In this document: positions 16,071-22,273 of the stretch, piece after piece
Position numbering within the stretch: the first letter of the stretch is position 1
Layout: the number at the start of each line of letters is the position of its first letter
Assembly (NCBI RefSeq): GCF_017940685.1
Contig: NZ_JAGAYD010000045.1
Location: 1-41,049, forward strand
From: Butyrivibrio sp.
GTDB taxonomy: Bacteria; Bacillota; Clostridia; Lachnospirales; Lachnospiraceae
Reading direction: 5' to 3'
Length of the DNA: 41,049 nucleotides
Notes under the pieces: model-generated
Told to the model about the DNA's origin: nothing
Seen by the model: the letters and a program-made list of their open reading frames with translations, nothing else
Databases searched by the model: none
Translations under genes and position numbers: made by a program

Positions 16071-16694
16071 ATGGGACTATTTAAGAGCTTTGTTCGTCAA
16101 ACAAGAAAACCTGAAGGTATTCTTGGAAAAATGATGGTAAACGGGATGAATGGAGGACATGCCAAGATGGCAGATTGGGGCATGTCACATCTTAAAACCA
16201 TAGCACCCGAGGAAATAGTTGAGATAGGATGCGGAGGTGGAAGAAATGCCGGAGAACTTCTTAAGAAGTATCCATCATCACATGTAACAGCGATTGATTA
16301 TTCCGAAGTGTCAGTAAGCAAAGCAACTGAATATAATTCAGAGGCAATAAAGAGAGGGCGCTGTGAAGTAAAACAAGGAGACGTTTCAGCTTTGACACTA
16401 CCAGAGGGAAAGTATGACCTTGCCACAGCATTTGAAACCATATATTTTTGGCCGGGGCTTAAGGAGTGCTTTGCACAGGTGGCCAAGGTTTTAAAGCCGG
16501 GCGGAACATTTATGATAGTAAATGAGTCTGATGGCACGGATGAGACCAGCCTTAAATTCGAGAAGATAATCGATGGTATGAGATGCCATACCGTAGAGGA
16601 AATAGAAGGAGCACTGAAAGACGCCGGATTTAGTAAGGTTAAGTCAGATCACCATAAGAGCAAGCCGTGGATAACAGTTATTGCAAGAAAGTAG
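16071..16694 (+). CDS. Class I SAM methyltransferase
   Basis: A 207-residue soluble methyltransferase beginning three bases after the previous stop, with GGGGAGG inside the previous gene as ribosome site. Motif I is VEIGCGGGRN (about 50-59), followed by VTAIDYSEVSVSKA, QGDVSALTLPEGKYDLATAFETIYFW and the motif III strand VLKPGGTFMIVNE. It is unlike the first methyltransferase outside these motifs, so the pair is not a simple tandem duplication. The substrate is not predictable from sequence. Its place in the operon suggests a second methylation step on the same or a related molecule. Confidence 0.88.
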   Translation: MGLFKSFVRQTRKPEGILGKMMVNGMNGGHAKMADWGMSHLKTIAPEEIVEIGCGGGRNAGELLKKYPSSHVTAIDYSEVSVSKATEYNSEAIKRGRCEVKQGDVSALTLPEGKYDLATAFETIYFWPGLKECFAQVAKVLKPGGTFMIVNESDGTDETSLKFEKIIDGMRCHTVEEIEGALKDAGFSKVKSDHHKSKPWITVIARK

Positions 16695-16735
16695 GATGTA
16701 TGACCTCATAAGAGAATGATTTCGGAGAAATAGAT

Positions 16736-17236
16736 ATGTTATTGACTTTGTTTTTAGCAATAGTAACATGTGCAGCAATTACAATCATGATGTTTGCTGC
16801 CGTTGTATTTATCCAGGATAAAAAGATGTTTTCGGCAGCACCAAAAGAATTCAGGGAAGTGATAAAACCAAGAGATAAAGAACTTTTTTATGGTGCCAGG
16901 GCCACAGGCTGGATTCTCATGGTATTTAGTTTTCTTATGATCATCGGTTCGTGTGTGATCACCATATGGGACGGACTTAGAAGTGAGTATTCTTTCTGGC
17001 AGTTCTTTTTGAGATTTGAATTGATCCTCACTATATATAAAATCTATGACATGATCTGCTTTGACTATTTTCTGCTTATGAAGTTTCACTTCTTTCAGTT
17101 TTATTTTCCGGAAATAGAAGGCGTAAGTCAGAACAGAAAGTATGGATTTAATATAAAGAGTCAGCTGATAAAACTATTTATCGTGTTTCCGGCGGTCTCT
17201 GCCTTGGTGGCATGGCTATGCACCGCAATTTCATAA
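16736..17236 (+). CDS. Small polytopic membrane protein, unknown
   Basis: A 166-residue protein that I do not assign to a family. Four hydrophobic stretches are visible (about 2-26, 56-79, 85-112 and 145-165). The loop between the first two carries charged residues (KPRDKELFYGARA), and aromatic residues are abundant in the third (FDYFLLMKFHFFQFYF). Fourth-to-eighth genes follow closely in the same direction, so it belongs to the methyltransferase operon. It could be a membrane subunit or scaffold of that pathway (inference only). ATG 16736 has GGAGAAATAG upstream. Confidence 0.65.
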   Translation: MLLTLFLAIVTCAAITIMMFAAVVFIQDKKMFSAAPKEFREVIKPRDKELFYGARATGWILMVFSFLMIIGSCVITIWDGLRSEYSFWQFFLRFELILTIYKIYDMICFDYFLLMKFHFFQFYFPEIEGVSQNRKYGFNIKSQLIKLFIVFPAVSALVAWLCTAIS

Positions 17237-17256
17237 TTAGCTTAGGCGGGAGGTAA

Positions 17257-17931
17257 ATGATGAAGTCTAAACAAAGAATCCTTTTTGGTTGTTATGCTAT
17301 GGTACTTGCCATAATAGGAGATTATCTGCTTGGATATGGAACGATTGGTACATCCTCGGATCCTGATGCATATATGGGCTTATCCTGGAATGTGGCTCCT
17401 GACTGGAGATATGCGGTATCGTCTGTTCTCGGCTTTTTGTGTGCGGCTATGTTTGCTTATGCCGCTACAGAATTATTGAAGGTAATGGAAACAGAATATG
17501 ACCTTAAAGATTCCAAGCTTTATAAGCTGTTTAAAATTGCCAATTGGGGAGGAATCCTTTATTTCGCCTTTATCCATATAGGTATATGCATCTTGCCGGT
17601 TGTGTTTAATGCAGGTATGGAGGCTACCGGAGATATCCCCACTGCTGTTGGAATGACGGTCAGGGTACTGAAGAGCGAATTGGTGCCTTTGGCTACTGGA
17701 TTTTTGGTATGCGACCTTTTTGTTGCTATAGGATGGATCGGAATGGTTTTGAAGGGAATGATACCAGTAAAGAAGTGGATGATCATATGCTGCCCTGTAT
17801 TTGGAATTCTCTTTGGAAATTTGCTTAATCTGATATCTGAGGGACTGGATTCGGGATCTGAATCTTTCGGATGGCTTGTATTATATCTTGTTTGTGCTCT
17901 ATGCCTGACAAAAAAGAAAGAGGCGAATTGA
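17257..17931 (+). CDS. Polytopic membrane protein, unknown
   Basis: A 224-residue protein with about six membrane helices. The first helix carries a Gly-Asp pair (IIGDYLLGYG), and the first loop (ATIGTSSDPDAYMGLSW-like, residues 26-45) is polar. Later helices include LPLATGFLVCDLFVAIGWIGM-like and GILFGNLLNLISEGLD. These features recall uncharacterised Lachnospiraceae DUF families, but I cannot name one with confidence. GGGAGG precedes two adjacent ATG codons; either could start. The stop is separated from the hydrolase ATG by one base, implying translational coupling. Confidence 0.68.
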   Translation: MMKSKQRILFGCYAMVLAIIGDYLLGYGTIGTSSDPDAYMGLSWNVAPDWRYAVSSVLGFLCAAMFAYAATELLKVMETEYDLKDSKLYKLFKIANWGGILYFAFIHIGICILPVVFNAGMEATGDIPTAVGMTVRVLKSELVPLATGFLVCDLFVAIGWIGMVLKGMIPVKKWMIICCPVFGILFGNLLNLISEGLDSGSESFGWLVLYLVCALCLTKKKEAN

Positions 17932-17932
17932 C

Positions 17933-18676
17933 ATGTACATAAATGAATATGGAAATAAAGAATATCCGGTTGTGATTCTTCTTGCTCCTATGATGGTATC
18001 CGGTTCTGATCTGTATGAGCTGTTGTCTCCGTATTTTACAAAAGCATATCATATCATCGCTCCGGATCAGGGTGGACATGGCAAGTCAGGTGCTTATGTG
18101 AGTGCGGATGAAGAATATGATTGCCTAAAAAAATACCTTATGGAGAAAGGAATCAGGGACATAAAGCTTGCTTATGGAGCATCGCTTGGTGTAGCTGTGG
18201 CTTATAGGCTATTTCTTGATTCAGATTTTAAAGTGGAACGCGCCTGGTTTGATGGTGTTGCTCTTGCAGAAAATGCGGGATTCGCTGAATGGTTTATGAA
18301 AAAACTCTTCAGAAATAGGAAAAAGAAGCTTGAAAAAACGCATGTGGAAGCATCTGAAAGCCTTGTGAAGATGTACGGTTATGACTTCGCAAAGATGATG
18401 ACCAGGAACTTTGAAAGGATTACCCCGGAGGATATTGATGCGATATGTCACGCATGTTGTCATTATAATCTTCGCAAGTTAACAGACGCCGAGCAAAAGA
18501 AACTTCACCTTGATTTTGGTGAGAAAGACTTTGATCTTAAGTATTCAAAGAAATCGATTCCTGTGTATATGCCCAAAGCTGATATGAAGATCAGAAAGGG
18601 ATATGCGCACTGTGGATATATGGCAGATAAAACTGAAGAATACGTGAAAGAAATAGAAAGATTCATGGAGGCGTGA
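17933..18676 (+). CDS. Alpha/beta hydrolase
   Basis: A 247-residue alpha/beta hydrolase-fold protein. An early strand (VVILLAPMM) and the PDQGGHGKS loop precede the nucleophile elbow YGASLGVAVA, with Ser84 in G-x-S-x-G. A candidate catalytic histidine is H226 in GYAHCGYM near the C-terminus; the acid is not obvious. A cap region (about 112-180) contains a Lys-rich amphipathic stretch and a Cys/His cluster (CHACCHYN). Substrate unknown: an esterase, thioesterase or lipase role is possible. It is coupled to the previous gene and overlaps the spacing to the next (one base), so it is an integral part of the methyltransferase operon. Confidence 0.83.
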   Translation: MYINEYGNKEYPVVILLAPMMVSGSDLYELLSPYFTKAYHIIAPDQGGHGKSGAYVSADEEYDCLKKYLMEKGIRDIKLAYGASLGVAVAYRLFLDSDFKVERAWFDGVALAENAGFAEWFMKKLFRNRKKKLEKTHVEASESLVKMYGYDFAKMMTRNFERITPEDIDAICHACCHYNLRKLTDAEQKKLHLDFGEKDFDLKYSKKSIPVYMPKADMKIRKGYAHCGYMADKTEEYVKEIERFMEA

Positions 18677-18677
18677 G

Positions 18678-19535
18678 ATGGACATTTTACATCAAGGTGA
18701 GCGCAAATATCACATTGAGAAGAACACCGTACAAGAGACCTTGATCATTCCCTTGTATGGCAGAAAGGTATGCTCAGAACACTTTCCTGAATTGTTCAAA
18801 GATCCAGAAGCAGAGCGCATTTGCAGTATGCTGGATTATGACTTTGCAGAGAAAGGCAAGAAGATGGAAAGCGCGGTAGGACTTTTTGGCGCGTTGGAAG
18901 TTGCACAAAGACAGTATGATCTTGCCTGGGAAGTAAAGGATTATTTGAAGAAAAATCCGAATGCAGCCGTTGTAAATCTGGGATGTGGCCTAGATGATAC
19001 CTTTCGTAAGTGTGATAACGGGACATGCAAAGGGTATAATATCGATATGTCCGATGTGATCGCCGTCAGAAATCAGCTCCTTCCGGAAAGTGACAGGGAA
19101 AGAAATCTTGCATATGATCTTAATGATGAAACTTGGATGGATGAGATTGATGCAAAGTGTGGAGCAGTCTTTTTTGCATCTGGCGTGTTTTATTACTTTA
19201 AAACCGATGATGTGAAAGCTTTGTTTCAGAAAATGGCTAAGAGATTTCCGGGAGCCGTTATTGTTTTCGACAGCTGTAACAGGCGTGGAGCAAAGATGAT
19301 GACAAAAACCTGGCTTAAGGAAGCTGGAATAGCCGATGTTAGCACATTTTTCTCATTAGAGGACAAGGATGAGCTGAAGAAATGGTCTGATGATTTTGCA
19401 GATGTGTCCGCAAAGAGCTATATGCGTGGTTACAGGGACATCTACAAAGATGTGAGCTTCCTTCATAAACTGATGATCCACTTCTGTGACAGACTGGTAA
19501 AAATGATCATCGTAAAGATAGAGTTTAAGGGATGA
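18678..19535 (+). CDS. Leucine-carboxyl-methyltransferase-like O-methyltransferase
   Basis: A 285-residue SAM methyltransferase of the LCM/Tcmp group. The family signature VVNLGCGLDDTFRKCDN covers about residues 98-114. A YNIDMSDVIAVRNQLLPES segment, AVFFASGVFYYF and VIVFDSCNRRG follow. LCM-family enzymes methylate carboxyl or hydroxyl groups on proteins or polyketide-like small molecules, so a carboxylate or phenolic acceptor is possible here. It begins one base after the hydrolase stop, with GGAGGCGTGAG as ribosome site. It is the third methyltransferase of the operon and belongs to a different subfamily from the first two. Confidence 0.88.
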   Translation: MDILHQGERKYHIEKNTVQETLIIPLYGRKVCSEHFPELFKDPEAERICSMLDYDFAEKGKKMESAVGLFGALEVAQRQYDLAWEVKDYLKKNPNAAVVNLGCGLDDTFRKCDNGTCKGYNIDMSDVIAVRNQLLPESDRERNLAYDLNDETWMDEIDAKCGAVFFASGVFYYFKTDDVKALFQKMAKRFPGAVIVFDSCNRRGAKMMTKTWLKEAGIADVSTFFSLEDKDELKKWSDDFADVSAKSYMRGYRDIYKDVSFLHKLMIHFCDRLVKMIIVKIEFKG

Positions 19536-19548
19536 GAGGGGAAAATGA

Positions 19549-20223
19549 ATGTCAAAAGAAACTGAGCAGGTAACTGACAGGATTAAGAGTGCGTATCATA
19601 CGTCGAAAAACATTTATGATGATGTCTTAACTCAGGGAAGCGTTTTTAGCAGGTTATATATACGTTTCTTCTGGAGCGGAACGGACGATAATGAAATTGC
19701 AGAAAAGGTTCTGTCTTACATACCTGATGACTTTGATGGAAGGCTTTTGGATGTTCCGGTAGGAACTGCTGTATTTACGGAAAAGAAATGGAAGGGCTTG
19801 AAAAAAGCAGAGATCATCTGTCTTGATTACAGCGAAGACATGCTGGATAAAGCTAAAGACAGATTGAACTACTATGAAAATATTTCATTTGTGCAGGGTG
19901 ATGTGGGAAAGTTGCCATTTGAAGATGCGAGCTTCGATACAGTCCTTAGTATGAATGGTTTTCATGCTTTTCCTGATAAGAAAAAGGCTTTTCTTGAAAC
20001 GAACCGTGTTCTGAAGAAAGGTGGAAGCTTTATTGGCTGCTTCTATATTAAAGGGAAATCAAAGCGAACAGATTGGCTGGTAAGAAGGATACTTACAAAA
20101 AAAGGATGGTTTACACCGCCATTTCTGACTGAGGAGAGCCTTCATAACGTCCTTCATAAACTGTATTCTGAAGTGGAATGCCACATAGATGGCTCAATGG
20201 CATTTTTTAAGTGTAAAAAATAA
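19549..20223 (+). CDS. Class I SAM methyltransferase with DVPVGTA motif I
   Basis: A 224-residue methyltransferase. Motif I is RLLDVPVGTAVF (about 65-76) rather than the usual DxGxGxG; this variant is known in UbiE/Methyltransf_11-like proteins. IICLDYSEDMLDKAKDRL, QGDVGKLPFEDASFDTVLSMNGFHAF and RVLKKGGSFIGCFYI follow in order. A His residue in the NGFHAF segment may take part in catalysis (inference). No membrane segment is seen, although the N-terminal IRFFWSG region is hydrophobic. GAGGGGAAA precedes the ATG. It is the fourth soluble or anchored SAM enzyme in the operon. Confidence 0.87.
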   Translation: MSKETEQVTDRIKSAYHTSKNIYDDVLTQGSVFSRLYIRFFWSGTDDNEIAEKVLSYIPDDFDGRLLDVPVGTAVFTEKKWKGLKKAEIICLDYSEDMLDKAKDRLNYYENISFVQGDVGKLPFEDASFDTVLSMNGFHAFPDKKKAFLETNRVLKKGGSFIGCFYIKGKSKRTDWLVRRILTKKGWFTPPFLTEESLHNVLHKLYSEVECHIDGSMAFFKCKK

Positions 20224-20255
20224 TATAAGCCGTTTTAAGGGAGTAAAGATAAGAA

Positions 20256-21188
20256 ATGTTACGAAACTATAATAAAAAAGGACAGAAGCTTCCTCTGTTT
20301 GGCGTAGGGCCATATATGGTTTTTGGAATGGGTGCTCTGACGCTGATAGGGATTATCCTTTTTGGGTATGTGCTTAAGATTGGAGTTTTGAACTCTCCAT
20401 GGATACTTATTTTTAGAATAGCAGGAGCCGTATTGATAATATCCGGGATTGTCATTTGGTTTGTCGGCGCACTTCGCTCCGATATGGATAATAACATTGA
20501 AAGCAATAAGCTTAAGACAGATGGGATATATGCATGGGTCAGGAACCCTATGTACAGTGGCTGGTGGATCGCATTCGCCGGTATCACGCTTATGTGGCAC
20601 AACGTATGGATGCTTGTGTTGCCGTTTATTAACTGGATTATTATGACAATCACGCTCATTAACTCAGAAGAGAAGTGGCTTTCAGAGTTGTATGGCGCTG
20701 AATATGAGATATATAAGACTAAAGTAAATCGCTGTATTCCCTGGAAACCATGTAAAGACAGGATCTACGTAACGGAAATTTCGAATGCAAGATGGATTGC
20801 TTATGACATTCCAGGTAATGTGGGATGGATTATTTATATTTTCTGTCTTGCAAGGTGCTTTTCCATAAAATCTGACTTCATTTCTTCCCGGGGATTATCA
20901 GGAATCATGGTTATTGCAGTATTGCCGGCAGTTTTAATGATGATCGGAATAGCAGAGCTTGTTTCCGAAAGATTCGCGAAGCTGGATAGAAAACTTCCTA
21001 GAGTGAGGCTTTTAAGAGGCTTTGGTGCACTTGTCCTGGGAGGCATTCTGGGAATGGTTGTAAGCATGCTTGGATTAATATATGGATATTACATAGGCGA
21101 AAGTGAGTTGCTGTTTATATGGCTCATGCTTATTGGAAGCTTACTTTGCTTTGTATTTGCCGAACTGATTTATAAAACATACAGGTAA
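20256..21188 (+). CDS. Integral-membrane ICMT/PEMT-like methyltransferase with C-terminal membrane extension
   Basis: A 310-residue polytopic protein. Residues about 20-165 match the isoprenylcysteine carboxyl / phospholipid methyltransferase family: LKTDGIYAWVRNPMYSGWW (about 86-104), a Glu pair in NSEEKWL (about 136-142) and YEIYKTKVNRCIPW (about 150-163), the SAM-binding elements of this fold. Residues 170-310 add about four more membrane helices with no recognised domain, which makes it longer than typical family members. Such enzymes methylate lipids or lipid-linked groups inside the bilayer. It is the last gene of the operon; GGGAG precedes the ATG, and a hairpin follows the stop. Confidence 0.87.
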   Translation: MLRNYNKKGQKLPLFGVGPYMVFGMGALTLIGIILFGYVLKIGVLNSPWILIFRIAGAVLIISGIVIWFVGALRSDMDNNIESNKLKTDGIYAWVRNPMYSGWWIAFAGITLMWHNVWMLVLPFINWIIMTITLINSEEKWLSELYGAEYEIYKTKVNRCIPWKPCKDRIYVTEISNARWIAYDIPGNVGWIIYIFCLARCFSIKSDFISSRGLSGIMVIAVLPAVLMMIGIAELVSERFAKLDRKLPRVRLLRGFGALVLGGILGMVVSMLGLIYGYYIGESELLFIWLMLIGSLLCFVFAELIYKTYR

Positions 21189-21192
21189 CATT

Positions 21193-21219
21193 GAAAGATC
21201 CCGGGAAACCGGGACTTTC
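21193..21219 (+). terminator. Hairpin ending the methyltransferase operon
   Basis: GAAAG-A-TCCCGG pairs with CCGGGA-CTTTC around a GAAA tetraloop (one-base bulge). The T-run is short, so some read-through into the S-component gene is possible. Confidence 0.7.
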
Positions 21220-21229
21220 TTAGTTATAG

Positions 21230-21249
21230 GTGTTAGTTAATACTAACAC
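21230..21249 (+). promoter_or_regulatory. Second copy of the GTTAGY dyad, upstream of the S-component gene
   Basis: GTGTTAGT (21230-21237), TAAT, ACTAACAC (21242-21249): a perfect 8-4-8 dyad. Its core GTTAGT-N4-ACTAAC matches the 15212-15227 site at ten of twelve arm positions with the same spacer length. It is centred about 41 bases before ATG 21281. Confidence 0.72.
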
Positions 21250-21280
21250 AAAATATTAACTTACAGGGAGGAACCTCATT

Positions 21281-21844
21281 ATGAAAGAATGGACAAAAAA
21301 GAAAACGTTATGGACGCTGCTTTACGCAGTTCTGTATGCAGTTGGAACAGCAATTGTATGTGTTACGGGTGCGATAACGCCAATACTATTTGTGTGCTAC
21401 CAGATTACGGCCGGAATCCTACTTTCAGGGATCATCATTTATGCATTCGGAAAAGTAAAGGCACCGGGAGTGGCCGTTTGTCTGGGAGTGGCAATGATCC
21501 TGTTACTTGTTTTGATAGGAGATGCTGTGGCATGGCATGTTATTCCGATTGTAGTGATAGTAATTCTTGCAGAGGCGATACGTACAATTTTCAAGTATAA
21601 CTGGACAGGGGATGTGATAAGTACAGTGATTATGACCTTCTCCAGTTTTGGCTACTATGGACAGATCTGGTTTAACAGGGATTACACATACGAGTGCGCA
21701 ATAGAAGAGATGCCTGCCGGCTATGCAGAGGGACTTATGGCTGCAAGCCCAATGTGGAGTTTGATAGTTGTGATCATTGCAGGAGTTGTATTGTCGGTTG
21801 TGGTTTCAAACATAACGACAAAACTGTTTAAGCTTGAAAAATAG
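21281..21844 (+). CDS. Trep_Strep/MptD-type ECF transporter S component (putative)
   Basis: A 187-residue protein with five to six membrane helices. The arrangement resembles the Trep_Strep/MptD group of putative ECF S components: KVKAPGVAVCLGV after helix two, an AEAIRTIFKYN segment after helix four, then SSFGYYGQIWF and a polar loop with Tyr and Cys (RDYTYECAIEEM). S components bind a small molecule and borrow the shared EcfAAT energising module, which is not in the window. GGGAGGAACC precedes the ATG. It has its own copy of the dyad that controls the methyltransferase operon, so its ligand is plausibly a substrate, precursor or product of that pathway. Assignment is by pattern, not certainty. 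Confidence 0.68.
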   Translation: MKEWTKKKTLWTLLYAVLYAVGTAIVCVTGAITPILFVCYQITAGILLSGIIIYAFGKVKAPGVAVCLGVAMILLLVLIGDAVAWHVIPIVVIVILAEAIRTIFKYNWTGDVISTVIMTFSSFGYYGQIWFNRDYTYECAIEEMPAGYAEGLMAASPMWSLIVVIIAGVVLSVVVSNITTKLFKLEK

Positions 21845-21862
21845 GAAGGAGGAGATGATACG

Positions 21863-21904
21863 ATGCGACTGTGGCATGTGATTTATAAATTTATGCTAGA
21901 ATGA
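21863..21904 (+). CDS. 13-codon leader ORF upstream of clpS
   Basis: ATG 21863 stands eight bases after a near-perfect Shine-Dalgarno (AAGGAGGAG, 21846-21854) and reads MRLWHVIYKFMLE before TGA. The stop overlaps an ATG at 21901 that is in frame with clpS, so translational coupling could make a 123-residue ClpS variant. It may equally be a decayed start. No family can be assigned. Confidence 0.35.
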   Translation: MRLWHVIYKFMLE

Positions 21905-21972
21905 AGAAAAGTGTTTTTCATCTGCCAGATGACATTGCTTGCAGATGCACATTAATCCAGGAGGCATTACCT

Positions 21973-22272
21973 ATGGCCACAGGAAGTCAGACCAAGGAAA
22001 AGACATTTAGCAGGATAAAAGAGCCACGGCAGTATAACGTGATCATGATAAACGACGATTTCACCACCATGGAGTTTGTTGTTTCAGTTCTGGTGGACAT
22101 TTTTCACAAGGACCCGGTGAGCGCAGAGGCTATCATGCTTGGTGTTCATAAGAATGGACAGGCTGTTGTGGGAAGATACCCTTACGATATCGCAGTGACC
22201 AGGGTCAACAAGGCCCTTGCGAGAGCAAAAAAAGAGGGATTTCCCTTCAGAATGACAGTGGAGGAGGCATAA
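21973..22272 (+). CDS. clpS: ClpS N-degron adaptor
   Basis: A 99-residue adaptor that delivers proteins with bulky N-terminal residues to ClpA. The family core YNVIMINDDFTTMEFVVSVL carries N27, D28 and D29 of the alpha-amino-binding site, and H59 in MLGVHKNGQ corresponds to the binding-pocket histidine of E. coli ClpS. The C-terminal block matches the ClpA-docking face. ATG 21973 has AGGAGG eight bases upstream. A longer frame from 21901 adds 24 unconserved residues and lacks a ribosome site of its own. It is followed by clpA after a one-base gap. Confidence 0.95.
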   Translation: MATGSQTKEKTFSRIKEPRQYNVIMINDDFTTMEFVVSVLVDIFHKDPVSAEAIMLGVHKNGQAVVGRYPYDIAVTRVNKALARAKKEGFPFRMTVEEA

Positions 22273-22273
22273 T

